Positions 31,151 through 40,441 of a stretch of 64,000 nt of DNA are shown in pieces. Source of the DNA: Armatimonadota bacterium (lineage in GTDB: Bacteria > Armatimonadota > Zipacnadia > Zipacnadales > JABUFB01); NCBI GenBank assembly GCA_013314775.1, contig JABUFB010000013.1, positions 124,001-188,000 of the forward strand. The letters are read 5' to 3'. Below the pieces are notes generated by a model, which searched no databases, was not told the origin of the DNA, and saw nothing but the letters and a program-made list of their open reading frames with translations. The position numbers were made by a program, and so were the translations under genes. The number at the start of each line of letters is the position of its first letter. The stretch's first letter is position 1.

Positions 31151-32137
31151 ATGTCTGTCAAGGCCAATCTCAGAGTACCCGCTGCCCGGCACTTCGGAAA
31201 CATTCCACTCTTCGATCCCCAGTCCGGGACCACTGTCCGCGAGCCCCTGGGTGCAGGACCCGGTTGGTGGGCGGGTGCCCCCTGCGGCGTTTTCGACCCG
31301 GCCGACGAACGCTTCTATCTCTACTACCGGATGCGCAAGCCCCGCGAACTCGGCCGCGGGGTCGACTGTCGCATCGCGGCAAGTGCCGATGGATTGCATT
31401 TCGAGGATATCTGGTCTGCCACCAAAGAACAGATCTGCACCCAGTCGATGGAAAAAGCTTCGCTGATCCGCAGTTCCGATGGCGACTGGATGCTCTTCCT
31501 CAGCTTCGTGGACACCGACGGCCGCTGGTGCATCGAGCTCTGCCGAGCTCCGAGCATCCCCGAACTCGACCCCACCCAACGCGTGCGCATCCTCGGCGCC
31601 GACGACATCGCCGCCGAGGGCGTGAAAGACCCCTGCGTCTACAATATCTGCGGCCTGTACCACATGATCGTCAGCTACGCACCATCACCGGCGGTTCCCG
31701 TTGCGGGTATGCATGCCACCGGCGACATCTACAATACCGGCGTCACCAAGTCCCACACAGGCCTTGCCACCAGCGAGGACGGTGTCCACTGGGACTGGGT
31801 CGGCGACATACTCTCTCCACCTGACAAGGGCTGGGACCAGTACTGCACCCGCATCGGCTCCATACTTCATACCCCGCCCTTCTTCCTTGGCTTCTACGAC
31901 GGCAGCGCCTCCGTCGAAGATAACTACGAGGAGCGCGCGGGAATGTGCATCAGCACCGACTTGCGATCCTGGGAACGCATCACAAAGGCGGGCCCCTTCG
32001 TTTTGTCGCCTCATGCCCAGCGAACGATCCGTTACATCGAGGTCATTCAGTGTGACGATGCGCTGTTCTACTATTACGAGTACTGCCGGCCGGACGGCTC
32101 CCACGAACTGCGAGCCAACAAGGTCCCTCTCGGTTAG
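31151..32137 (+). CDS. Beta-propeller glycosidase-like protein (GH43/GH130-like)
   Basis: A 328-residue protein; the ATG at 31151 follows GGAGGG, while the longer frame upstream overlaps the rRNA promoters. No signal peptide is visible, so it is probably cytoplasmic. Repeated blade-like segments can be seen: GAPCGVFDPADERFYLYYRM, CRIAASADGLHFEDIW, KASLIRSSDGDWMLFLSFVD, VKDPCVYNICGLYHMIVSYA, HTGLATSEDGVHWDWVG and GMCISTDLRSWERITKAGP. Acidic residues in VKDPC (DP of the propeller) match the pattern of GH32/43/130 five-bladed propellers. These enzymes hydrolyse or phosphorolyse oligosaccharides. Substrate not assignable. The beta-helix gene follows 145 bases downstream. Confidence 0.75.
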   Translation: MSVKANLRVPAARHFGNIPLFDPQSGTTVREPLGAGPGWWAGAPCGVFDPADERFYLYYRMRKPRELGRGVDCRIAASADGLHFEDIWSATKEQICTQSMEKASLIRSSDGDWMLFLSFVDTDGRWCIELCRAPSIPELDPTQRVRILGADDIAAEGVKDPCVYNICGLYHMIVSYAPSPAVPVAGMHATGDIYNTGVTKSHTGLATSEDGVHWDWVGDILSPPDKGWDQYCTRIGSILHTPPFFLGFYDGSASVEDNYEERAGMCISTDLRSWERITKAGPFVLSPHAQRTIRYIEVIQCDDALFYYYEYCRPDGSHELRANKVPLG

Positions 32138-32282
32138 GGCGGGAACAGTGACGCAGACAGGTCCCGGACTGGCCGTTATCGTCCGTCGGTTGAACGATGC
32201 GGACTCGTACCGCGCCAGCCCTATGTCTTCGCCCTTCGGAGGGGCCGTCGACCCACAACCGCCCAGACAGGAGTGATCCTTC

Positions 32283-35081
32283 ATGCACCGACACATAGCC
32301 ATCCGTGGCATTATCGGAGCAGCCGCTCTGGCCCTGACCACATCGGGCTGTTGCCTCGCCGCAGACGCATTCTTCGTCTCGCCCGCGGGGAATGACGCCT
32401 GGTCCGGCACTCTCGCCGAGCCCAATGCCCCAGGCACAGACGGTCCCTTCGCGACCCTTGACAAGGCCCGCGACGCTGCCCGGGCCATGATCGCCGCCGG
32501 CCAGGTTCCTCCCGACGGGATCACCATCACCGTGCGGGGCGGAGTCTATCCGCGTGCCGGGTCCTTCGAGCTGAGCGAGGCCGACTCGGGAACCGCTCAG
32601 GCTCCCGTCACCTTCCGCGCCGCGCCAGGCGAGGAAGTGCGCATCGTCGGCGGGATCTCCATCCCACCTGAAGCCTTCACCCCGCTACGAGACGAGACTA
32701 TCCTCTCACGCCTGGTCCCCGAAGCCCGCGGGAAGGTCCTCGCGGTCGATCTCGCCGCCCTCGGGGTCACCGACCTCGGCCAGTTCCCCACCGTTTTTCG
32801 GGGCGCACCGGCGGCTCCCGAGCTCTTTTTCGATGACGAGCGCATGACCCTCGCCCGCTGGCCTAATGAGGGCTGGGCAACCATCGCCCGCATCATCGAC
32901 ACCGGTTCGCGTCCGCGCGACGGAGACCAGTCCAACCGCCCGGGAGTCTTCGAGTACACCGAAGACAACCCATCCCGATGGGACGTGGACAAGGGCGTCT
33001 GGCTACTGGGCTACTGGTGCTATGACTGGTACGCTGAGACGCTCCGCGTTGCCAGGATCGACCCCGAGACGAAGCAGATAACCCTCGCCGCACCCACCCT
33101 TTACAGCGTGCGCCAGGGAAACCCATCGCCCCGGCGGTATCACGCCCTCAACGTCCTTGAAGAACTCGACAGCCCAGGCGAGTACTACATCGACCGCGAA
33201 GTCAAGGCCCTCTACTTCTGGCCGCCGCGCGACATCGCCGCAGGAACGATCACCCTCTCCACCCTCAACGCTCCGGTCATCGTCGTCAACGGTGCATCAC
33301 ATCTGATTCTGCGCGGCTTTACGGTGGAGGCAGGCCTCGCCGACGGGATCTCAGTCACCGGCGGCGAGAACGTCGCCATCCAGGCCTGCGATGTCCGCAA
33401 CATGCGCCAGCTGGGAATCCGCGTCGAAGGCGGTCTTGCCCACCGCGTCGAAGCCTGCGACATCCACCACACCGGAACCGGCGGCCTTTGGCTGTCCGGT
33501 GGCGATCGCAAGACCCTCACTCCAGCCGGCCACATCGCCTACAACAACCACATCTGGCGCTTCTCCGAGCACCAACTCACCTACGCCAACGGCCTCACCA
33601 TGAACGGCGTGGGCAACCGAGCTGCCCACAACCTCTTGCACGATGCCCCCCACCAGGCCATCGCCATCGGCGGCAATGACCACATCTTCGAGTTCAACGA
33701 GGTGCACCACATCTGCACCGAGACCGATGACTGCGGCGCGCTATACAAGGGCCGCGACCCATCCTGCCGCGGGAACATCATCCGGTACAACTTCTGGCAC
33801 AACATCGGCAGCCCCATGGGCCACGGGAACGCCGCGGTCTACTTCGACGACGGTGACGGCGGCGATTTCGTCATTGGTAACGTCTTCTTCCGTTGCGGCG
33901 AGCCCGGCCGGGGGTCCTTCGGCACCGTTTTCAGCCACGGCGGCCACGGGAACCTCGCCGAGAACAACATCTTCATCGAGTGCAAGCGCGCCCTCGGTTC
34001 TGCCCCGTGGAATGACAAGCGTTGGAAGGACATGATCAACGCCGAACTGTGGCAGGAAAGGCTGCTGAAGAGCGTCGACATCACGAAGCCCCCGTATACC
34101 ACGCGCTACCCGGAACTCGTCGGCTTCATGGACCCACAACCGGGCCAGCCGCGGGTGAACAACGCCGTGCGCAATCTCATCGTCATGTGCGCCGGCGTGA
34201 AGAGCGGCAACTGGCAGGTCAGTGACGACGAGAACCTCATCATCGACACCGATCCGGGCTTCGTGGACGCGGCCTCCGGCAACTTTGCTCTCAAGCCTGA
34301 CGCCCAGGTCTTCGCAGAGCTCCCCGGCTTCCAGCCCGTCCCCTTCGACCGGATGGGCCTGCAGGCCGATGCCCTGCGCCCCGACCCGCCTGTGCGCGAA
34401 TGGACCTACCCCGCGCCCACTCCTCTGCCGCCGTTGGACGGAACTGCTGCCGCCGCTCCCCGCGTGAAAACCGGGCCGCCGCCAACGTTCAAAGTGCCCC
34501 GGGCAACCGCGCAGATCACCATCGACGGTGTGATCGACACTGCAGAGTGGTCCGGCGCAACCGAGGAATCTGCGATGCCGATCGTCCAGGATGTCATGGG
34601 CAACAAGGCCAATCGCCCCAGCAAGGCCTGGCTGGCTTACAACGATACCCACCTGTTCATCGCGGTAGACAACACCATCTTGCCCGCCACAAAGCTCGTC
34701 GGCAACCAGTGGGGGCAGGACGATGCGGTGGAGATCAGCGTACGAAATGTCGTGGAGGGCAAGGCGACGCCGATCAGCGTCCTGCGAGGCTTCGGCAATG
34801 GCCACCTGCAGTTCGGCATTACGCCCAACGGTGACCAGGAGCCCAGTTCCATGGACCCTGGCGGCGTGCAGTTCAAGGCCACGCGGCCCGCTCCGGACCG
34901 CTGGGTTGCGGAGTTCGCGATCCCGCTGGTCCTTCTCGACCTTGACCCCTCCGCAGAGCCCAGGGTGGCCTTCAACATCACAGTGCGCAAGGCGGAAGAC
35001 GGCCTTTGGCTCATGTGGGAGGGCACCCAGGCCCACTCCTATGACGTGACCCGGGCGGGCTTCATCCAGTTCACAAGGTAA
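32283..35081 (+). CDS. Secreted right-handed beta-helix protein with C-terminal CBM9-like domain
   Basis: A 932-residue protein with an N-terminal signal (residues 1-27); the TSGC at its end is a poor lipobox, so signal peptidase I cleavage is more likely. DAFFVSPAGNDAWSGTLAEPN is the classical opening of secreted beta-helix proteins. Residues about 330-620 form the helix with repeated short strands (LILRGFTVEAGLADGISVTGGENVAIQAC and following; N-rich turns such as NNHIWRFSEHQLTYAN). Residues about 735-930 are CBM9-like (AQITIDGVIDTAEWSGA; LFIAVDNTI; WVAEFAIPLVLL). Such proteins bind or cleave polyuronates or other polysaccharides as lyases or hydrolases. No lyase active site could be picked out confidently. 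A strong terminator follows. Confidence 0.85.
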   Translation: MHRHIAIRGIIGAAALALTTSGCCLAADAFFVSPAGNDAWSGTLAEPNAPGTDGPFATLDKARDAARAMIAAGQVPPDGITITVRGGVYPRAGSFELSEADSGTAQAPVTFRAAPGEEVRIVGGISIPPEAFTPLRDETILSRLVPEARGKVLAVDLAALGVTDLGQFPTVFRGAPAAPELFFDDERMTLARWPNEGWATIARIIDTGSRPRDGDQSNRPGVFEYTEDNPSRWDVDKGVWLLGYWCYDWYAETLRVARIDPETKQITLAAPTLYSVRQGNPSPRRYHALNVLEELDSPGEYYIDREVKALYFWPPRDIAAGTITLSTLNAPVIVVNGASHLILRGFTVEAGLADGISVTGGENVAIQACDVRNMRQLGIRVEGGLAHRVEACDIHHTGTGGLWLSGGDRKTLTPAGHIAYNNHIWRFSEHQLTYANGLTMNGVGNRAAHNLLHDAPHQAIAIGGNDHIFEFNEVHHICTETDDCGALYKGRDPSCRGNIIRYNFWHNIGSPMGHGNAAVYFDDGDGGDFVIGNVFFRCGEPGRGSFGTVFSHGGHGNLAENNIFIECKRALGSAPWNDKRWKDMINAELWQERLLKSVDITKPPYTTRYPELVGFMDPQPGQPRVNNAVRNLIVMCAGVKSGNWQVSDDENLIIDTDPGFVDAASGNFALKPDAQVFAELPGFQPVPFDRMGLQADALRPDPPVREWTYPAPTPLPPLDGTAAAAPRVKTGPPPTFKVPRATAQITIDGVIDTAEWSGATEESAMPIVQDVMGNKANRPSKAWLAYNDTHLFIAVDNTILPATKLVGNQWGQDDAVEISVRNVVEGKATPISVLRGFGNGHLQFGITPNGDQEPSSMDPGGVQFKATRPAPDRWVAEFAIPLVLLDLDPSAEPRVAFNITVRKAEDGLWLMWEGTQAHSYDVTRAGFIQFTR

Positions 35082-35143
35082 CCCGCACAGACGCACTGAG
35101 GACCTTCCGCGTCGGAAGCTCGTATCCCAATGACCACGAATGC

Positions 35144-35185
35144 GCGCGGCGGGAATCAGGTCCGTGCAGACCTGTCCCGCCGCGC
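35144..35185 (+). terminator. Two-tier Rho-independent-like terminator after the beta-helix gene
   Basis: An 11-bp stem (GCGCGGCGGGA with TCCCGCCGCGC) is topped by a 6-bp stem (CAGGTC with GACCTG) and followed by TCTTATCTCTC. It starts 62 bases after the stop codon. Confidence 0.7.
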
Positions 35186-35389
35186 TCTTATCTCTCCGAT
35201 CGATGCACCAGCACCCCCGCTCCCAGCCCCATCGGGAGCTTGCGTCTGTACCGGATAGATCGCCATCCTCGAGTTGCGCCTCCACCGTTCATCCCCCCGC
35301 GTCCGGAGCACCCGTGCCGCGACGGACAGGGAGACTCATGGGGTGAGGCCGCCGGTGCCCCATGCGACGGGCCTGGGTGCGGCCGGCCC
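35186..35389. other. Gap between beta-helix gene terminator and RraA-like gene
   Basis: Nothing recognisable lies between the terminator and the end of the convergent RraA-like gene. The short frames present lack ribosome sites and family resemblance. Confidence 0.5.
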
Positions 35390-36025
35390 CTACAACCCCT
35401 CCTCCGCGCACTGCCGAGCGGCATCCGGCAGACCGACACCAGCCCTCAGCAGTTCCACCATCCGCGCTTCCTTCCGCGCAAGAGTCTCTGCGTGCTCGAT
35501 CACCTCTGCAGCGCTCTGGGCCGGAATCACCACCACGCCGTTCTCATCTCCCCGCACCAGGTCCCCGGGCTGCACCACGACCCCCGCGCAGGCCACTGGA
35601 ATCTGCATCTGCGACTGGGTATCATCCGCCGTGGCACCACCGGGAGTCACCGCGCGCGCGAACAGCGGGTAGCCCACCTCGCGGATGCCCCCGATGTCCC
35701 GCGCCGCGCCGTCGATCACCGTCCCACCCAGGCCCTTCTGCTTCGCCCAGGCGCTGTAGATCTCGCCCCACACGATGACCTCGGTGACTCCTCCCGCAGC
35801 GACCACCACCACATCGCCAGGCTTGGCATGCTGCAGCGCCAGATCGCAACCCGCCGTTGCCCCCGGGTATGTATGCACCGTGAACGCCGGTCCGCACACC
35901 TCAGCCCCAGCCCAGACGGGTTTCATGCTCGAATGCATCGTCCCCGTGCCCATCCCCGCGCGCCGCATGACGTCGCTGATTGGAGCCGTCGGTATCTCCG
36001 CAAGGCGCTGGATGAGATCCTTCAT
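35390..36025 (-). CDS. RraA family protein (HMG/oxaloacetate aldolase-decarboxylase-like)
   Basis: A 211-residue protein; the ATG at 36025 is behind GGGAGG. The family signature is present: PGDVVVVAAGGVTEVIVWGE, then KGLGGTVIDGAARDIGGIREVGYPLFARAVTPGGA, giving the G-E..G-x20-R-D pattern that binds the divalent metal and oxaloacetate-like substrate. C-terminal GDLVRGDENGVVVIP is also typical. Members act as class II aldolases or decarboxylases of 4-hydroxy-4-methyl-2-oxoglutarate type acids; only some E. coli-like versions inhibit RNase E. It is the last gene of a probable minus-strand operon, 35 bases after the ribokinase gene. Confidence 0.88.
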   Translation of the reverse strand: MKDLIQRLAEIPTAPISDVMRRAGMGTGTMHSSMKPVWAGAEVCGPAFTVHTYPGATAGCDLALQHAKPGDVVVVAAGGVTEVIVWGEIYSAWAKQKGLGGTVIDGAARDIGGIREVGYPLFARAVTPGGATADDTQSQMQIPVACAGVVVQPGDLVRGDENGVVVIPAQSAAEVIEHAETLARKEARMVELLRAGVGLPDAARQCAEEGL

Positions 36026-36060
36026 GGTTCCTCCCGTAGTCCGCGGTGCGGCGCCCAGCC

Positions 36061-36993
36061 TCACGCGCTCTCCTGCTCTGCCAGGAAAGCCTCAATCTCA
36101 GCACGCTTCGGGATCGACGGCTGCGCACCCATTCGCGTGACGCTGATCGCAGCCGCCGCGCTGGCGAACCGGAGCGAATCCGGCAAGTCGCGCCTCTCGG
36201 CAAGGGCCGCTGCGAGAGCCCCACAGAAGGTGTCACCGGCCGCGGTGGTGTCGACAGCCTTCACAGTAAAGGCCGGAATGGCGATAGCCTGTCCCCCGTC
36301 GCACGCGACGAGCCCCTCCGCCCCCAGGGTCACCACCACCAGGCCCGGTCCCTGCTCCACCAGCCGCCTCGCCGCGTCGAAGGAATCAGCAACACTCTCG
36401 ATCGAGTTCCCGCAAAGCGCCGCCGCTTCCACCTCATTGACCACCAGCGCCGAAACAGCCGGCGACAGCGCCAGTTCTCCATTCCCAACCGGCGCATAGT
36501 TCAGCAGAACATCCACGTCGTTCTCCTGTGCGACCTGCAGTATCGCCCGGTTACTCTCCACGGGAATCTCCATCTGCAGCAGCACCCAGTCGGCCCCCGC
36601 GATGAGCGGCACAAGCTCCCGGACTCGTTCCGGGGTCAAGTCAGCATTGCTGCCCGGCGCTACCGCGATGCAGTTCTCACCGGACGCCCCCACCATGATC
36701 AGCGCGGTGCCCGTGGGCTTGCCCTGGATCAGCAGGCAATGCGACGTCCCGATGCCATCCGCCGCAAACTCTTCCAGCATTGCCCGCCCGAAAGGATCGT
36801 CGCCCAGGCAGGCGGCGAACTCCACTCTGCCGCCCGCCCGGGCTGCAGCAACCGCGGTATTGGCGCCCTTACCGCCGAGCACCTGACAGTACTCGCCCTG
36901 GGTCACCGTCTCCCCGGGTGCGGGAAGACGCGGGACCTTCATGATCAGGTCCACATTCGCGCTGCCAATCACACAAATCAGACCATCGGCCAA
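36061..36993 (-). CDS. rbsK: Ribokinase (PfkB family)
   Basis: A 310-residue protein, the usual ribokinase length. The reading frame starts with TTG at 36993; an ATG at 37000 is in another frame and an upstream stop excludes longer forms. PfkB signatures are complete: VIGSANVDLIMKVPRLPAPGET at the start, VLGGKGANTAVAAARAG (signature 1), and VDTTAAGDTFCGALAAAL (signature 2) with the catalytic Asp in AAGD. NYAPVGNGELALSPAVSALVVNEVEA is typical of RbsK. It phosphorylates a pentose, probably ribose, at O5 with ATP. Other sugar specificities in the subfamily cannot be excluded. Confidence 0.88.
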   Translation of the reverse strand: MADGLICVIGSANVDLIMKVPRLPAPGETVTQGEYCQVLGGKGANTAVAAARAGGRVEFAACLGDDPFGRAMLEEFAADGIGTSHCLLIQGKPTGTALIMVGASGENCIAVAPGSNADLTPERVRELVPLIAGADWVLLQMEIPVESNRAILQVAQENDVDVLLNYAPVGNGELALSPAVSALVVNEVEAAALCGNSIESVADSFDAARRLVEQGPGLVVVTLGAEGLVACDGGQAIAIPAFTVKAVDTTAAGDTFCGALAAALAERRDLPDSLRFASAAAAISVTRMGAQPSIPKRAEIEAFLAEQESA

Positions 36994-37139
36994 GGGCCAT
37001 CACCATCCAGGTCCTGCGGCATGTGCCGGCTCATGGGCAACCAGTCGCAACAGCGTGCATGGGGTCTGGGGCCGGTGACCCCGGTGGGGTGCGGGCTGGC
37101 CCCTCCGCACCACCAGGACTTGGACCTCTCCGCTTGGCG

Positions 37140-38255
37140 TCAGTCCGGCATCGCCAGCGGGTCCCCGTGCAGCGGCGGCAGGGGGTGAGGCCGCACGAGT
37201 GCACCACCGTTCTCGTGGGACTCAATCACCGCGAAGGTGTACTCCAGCGCCGCCAGGGCATCTCGACCCGAAGCCCGAACATGATCCGGATGTACGCCAT
37301 TGGCAACATCCTCAAGAAATGCGTTGATGCGATGAACAAAGGTCTGGTTGAAGTCCACGGTCCCCGTGGTGGTGATCTCATCCGCCTCGACCTCGGCCTG
37401 ACCCGGTCCGCCGCCGCGAGGCGCCTTCCAGTAAGACAGCTTCTCGATGCAGTTTTCGATACAGAACGTCCCCCGGGTCCCCGCCACCTCAATGCTCCAC
37501 CAGCCGCCCAGACCATACGGCGCGTCTCCACGCTGGCTCAACAGGTAACCCACGCCGCCGCCCGAGAACCGCACATGAATACTGGCCGTGGACAGCGTCA
37601 CATCCCCGCCCGCTCTGCGGAATCCGGGGCTGTCCAGGAAAGCCTGCACATGAGTGATGTCCCCGCATAGATAGCGCATGACGCTGAAGGGGTGGGACAG
37701 GAACGCCTTCACGTGGAAATACGGGAACCCCTTGACCTTCGGGTTTCCGGGGCCTTTGTAGCCGTCAACATGCCCGCCGTGGAACCCCATCTTGCACAGG
37801 CAGTAGACAAGCTCGCCCACATCGCCGTCATCTACGTACTTTCGCGCGCGGTCGCCAACGGGCGTGAAGTAGTGGTTCAAATTGCACCCCAAAGCCACCT
37901 TCTTCTCCGCGGCGCGCGCCACCAGATGCCGCGCCTCCGTCACATCACTCGACAAGGGCTTCTCAACCAGCACGTTCTTGCCCGCCTCGATTGCCTCAAG
38001 TGCCGGCTCATAGTGCCAGCTCCCGTTCTCATAGCCGCCGGTGCAGACATCCACAATGTCCAGGTCCGGGTGGGCGTCCAGCATATCCGCAAGGCTCTCG
38101 TAGCTTTTGATCCCAAGCTCGTCCCCTGCCGCCTTCGCCCGGCCGGGGACTGGATCGCAGACAGCCACCAGATCGGCAAGTTCGCTCTGCTGGTATGCGG
38201 GGACGTGCGAACGGACGATTCCTTTGAAACCCACGAGACCAACTTTCAGCGCCAT
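37140..38255 (-). CDS. Gfo/Idh/MocA family NAD(P)-dependent oxidoreductase
   Basis: A 371-residue protein; the ATG at 38255 follows GGGAGG at 11 bases, and the longer frame is not supported. The Rossmann part begins with ALKVGLVGFKGIVRSHVPAY. The family EKP motif appears in NVLVEKPLSSDVTEARHLV. The C-terminal half shows the alpha/beta substrate domain with CLCKMGFHGGHVDGYKG and FPYFHVKAFLSHPFSVMRYLCGDI, the latter in the position of the substrate-binding/catalytic DxxxH region (here H-PFS-MRYL). Members oxidise or epimerise sugars, inositols and their acids. It sits between the solute-binding lipoprotein and the ribokinase on the same strand. Confidence 0.88.
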   Translation of the reverse strand: MALKVGLVGFKGIVRSHVPAYQQSELADLVAVCDPVPGRAKAAGDELGIKSYESLADMLDAHPDLDIVDVCTGGYENGSWHYEPALEAIEAGKNVLVEKPLSSDVTEARHLVARAAEKKVALGCNLNHYFTPVGDRARKYVDDGDVGELVYCLCKMGFHGGHVDGYKGPGNPKVKGFPYFHVKAFLSHPFSVMRYLCGDITHVQAFLDSPGFRRAGGDVTLSTASIHVRFSGGGVGYLLSQRGDAPYGLGGWWSIEVAGTRGTFCIENCIEKLSYWKAPRGGGPGQAEVEADEITTTGTVDFNQTFVHRINAFLEDVANGVHPDHVRASGRDALAALEYTFAVIESHENGGALVRPHPLPPLHGDPLAMPD

Positions 38256-38383
38256 GACGAACGACCTCCCTGTTGAAAGGCTGTCGGTCCCGCGGAAGCA
38301 CCCGGGGGTCGACATGCCGGCAAGCTGCACTGACTGCGTCAAGCGTGTGGGGAATTGCTTCGACGGAGACATCCCCGCGCCCT

Positions 38384-39712
38384 TCATGGACGCGCGGAGT
38401 TGATGCGCTTTTCAGCGCGCAGAAGCGCCTGGTGCGGCTCGGCGTCGCGAACGAACACATCCTCGAGGGCGCGCCGCAACTCTGACATCATCGTCTCATA
38501 CGCCAGGTGGGTGGCCACCGGATGGGGAGCCGCCAGGGGAACGGCCTCACGCAGTATTCGGGCGGCGCGAGTTCGTTCATCCTCCCTCCGGCCGTACTCC
38601 AGCGCATCCAGGGCCGGCTTCCACGCAGGTACACACAGCCCCCTCGCCGCTGCCTGTCGCGCGCCCTCTGTCACGAGGAAACGCAGCAATCGGAAGGCGG
38701 CCGCTTTGTGTTCGCAGTCGCTGGAGATCGCGATTCCGGTGGGTATGCACCCGGTGGCTTCCCTCACACCCACCAGGGGCGGCGCCAGCAACCAGTGCGT
38801 CTGCGTCATCTCCTCCAGGTCTCCCAGCGAGTACGGGGTAACGAACGCCGTCGCGGCCTTCCCTGACTGGAATCGCTCCAATGACTCATCCCGTGCCGGA
38901 TCAGGCGGCGCAATGGCCCCCTCCTCCACCAGGCCCTTCAGGAACGCCAGAGCCTTCACATTCGCCGGGTCTGACAGCGTGCTCCTCTCGCCATCCCCCG
39001 CCAGCACATTCCCTCCCGCCTGCCTCATCCACGCCAGGGCCGCATACGGGTACAGGCAGATCGCCCCGCCATATTGCCGCACCGCGCCACTGCCATCCCG
39101 AACCGTCAACCTCCGACAGGCGTCTGCATACTGCTCCCACGTCCAGCGCGGGTCCGGTTCCGCTACACCCGCCGCTGCCAGCGCATCCACATTGACCACC
39201 AGCAGATTACTTGGGCCCCAGTCCCTGGGAATGCCCACTATCCCCGGGCGCCCAACCGTCGGCCCGATCCCGGCGAAAGCCTCCCACGCCGACCTGGTGA
39301 ACTCCCCGCTCTCAAGCCCTTCGAACCCGCTCAGATCCGCCAGCAACCCCTCCCGTGCGAAGTCCCCCATCCGGCCGTAGTTCAACGACATCACATCCGG
39401 CGCGTTCCCTGTCGCAAACAGGGTTGTCAGCTTGTCATAGTAGCGGTCGGTCACTTCCACCAGGCGCACTTGCACCGACGGATTCTTCGCCTCGAAGCGA
39501 TCCTCCAGGGCATGGGTGAGGCTGATTTCTTCGGCATCCAGCGCCCAGTAAGCGTACGTAATGGTGGTGAAAGCGGGAGGTGGCGTGGTGTCGGTGTGAC
39601 GCGTGATGCAACCAGGCAGCAGGAACACCGAGAGCAGACCCAGGGCCCCGAGGGCAAGGGCGGCAGGCCGGACGCCTGCTGCTCGAGACGCAGAGTGGCT
39701 CCGGGAGACCAT
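38384..39712 (-). CDS. Solute-binding lipoprotein of a sugar ABC transporter (family 1)
   Basis: A 442-residue protein. The signal sequence ends in a lipobox, FLLPGC at about residue 35, so it should be lipid-anchored. The mature protein shows the family pattern: TITYAYWALDAEEISLTHALEDRF, APDVMSLNYGRMGDFAREGLLADLSG, VGIPRDWGPSNLLVVNVDALAAAGV and WTWEQYADACRRL, then KAATAFVTPYSLGDLEEM. It captures an oligo- or monosaccharide. No permease or ATPase lies in the window, so the transporter must use subunits encoded elsewhere. It starts three bases after the radical SAM stop, suggesting translational coupling. Confidence 0.9.
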   Translation of the reverse strand: MVSRSHSASRAAGVRPAALALGALGLLSVFLLPGCITRHTDTTPPPAFTTITYAYWALDAEEISLTHALEDRFEAKNPSVQVRLVEVTDRYYDKLTTLFATGNAPDVMSLNYGRMGDFAREGLLADLSGFEGLESGEFTRSAWEAFAGIGPTVGRPGIVGIPRDWGPSNLLVVNVDALAAAGVAEPDPRWTWEQYADACRRLTVRDGSGAVRQYGGAICLYPYAALAWMRQAGGNVLAGDGERSTLSDPANVKALAFLKGLVEEGAIAPPDPARDESLERFQSGKAATAFVTPYSLGDLEEMTQTHWLLAPPLVGVREATGCIPTGIAISSDCEHKAAAFRLLRFLVTEGARQAAARGLCVPAWKPALDALEYGRREDERTRAARILREAVPLAAPHPVATHLAYETMMSELRRALEDVFVRDAEPHQALLRAEKRINSARP

Positions 39713-39715
39713 GCG

Positions 39716-40426
39716 TTACAGAACCTGCACAACCTTGAAACGGTCGTCGCGGCGCGAGTAGTCCCGCGCATCCTCCACCGTCAGGTGCGAGAACGTGACC
39801 GTCTCCTGGTAGCCTTTCGCGAACTCCACGATCTCCCGCATCTGCTCATCTGTGGGCCTTGGCCAGGGCGTGCCGGGGATTGGGATATAGCCCATGATGT
39901 GGAAGGGGATCGCGCGGGAGAGCCCCGAAAGGTACTCCAGCATTCCCCGAATCTCATCACGATCTATGAACCCGGGGATGTAGACGCAACTGGCTTTCAT
40001 CTCGATGCCCGCCTCAAACCCACGCCGGAAGTTCCTGTACACCGGCTCCGCAGGCTTCCCCGTGTATTCAAGGTGCTTCTCGTTCGAGAACGCCTTGAAA
40101 GACACGTTCGCTGCATCCAGATTCTCCAGGGGCAGACGCCAGGCCGTCGTATGCCCCAGCATGGTCCGCACCCCCAGTTCCTGCTTCCCGAACCGAAGCA
40201 TTTCCGGCAGGTCCGGACAAGACGTGGGCTCCCCTCCCATAAAGTTCAGCTGCTGCAGGTCCAGCGCAAGCAGCGTGGCCTTGATCTCCTCCAGGCTCGG
40301 CCAGTGTTCAACCGGCTGCACATCCCTGATCTTGTACGCGCAGCCGATGCACCGATAGTCGCACCCACGATTGTGTACGCTGGCCCGGCGGTATTTCTCC
40401 GAGTACGTCACCTTGTAGAAGGGCAT
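39716..40426 (-). CDS. Radical SAM protein
   Basis: A compact 236-residue radical SAM protein. The iron-sulfur motif is Cys22-X3-Cys26-X2-Cys29 in NRGCDYRCIGCAY. The GGE-type SAM-binding motif is LNFMGGEPTSCPDLPE. The rest fits a partial TIM barrel: VRTMLGHTTAWRL, ANVSFKAFSNEKHLEY, MKASCVYIPGFIDRDEI and IPFHIMGYIPIPGTPW. There is no C-terminal extension with extra clusters, so it resembles activating enzymes or simple methylene/epimerase types more than SPASM proteins. It is located between a pseudopilin gene (15 bases upstream) and a solute-binding lipoprotein gene (three bases downstream). Substrate is unknown; a modification of a neighbouring product is only a possibility. Confidence 0.88.
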   Translation of the reverse strand: MPFYKVTYSEKYRRASVHNRGCDYRCIGCAYKIRDVQPVEHWPSLEEIKATLLALDLQQLNFMGGEPTSCPDLPEMLRFGKQELGVRTMLGHTTAWRLPLENLDAANVSFKAFSNEKHLEYTGKPAEPVYRNFRRGFEAGIEMKASCVYIPGFIDRDEIRGMLEYLSGLSRAIPFHIMGYIPIPGTPWPRPTDEQMREIVEFAKGYQETVTFSHLTVEDARDYSRRDDRFKVVQVL

Positions 40427-40441
40427 CAGGTCTCGTCCTGT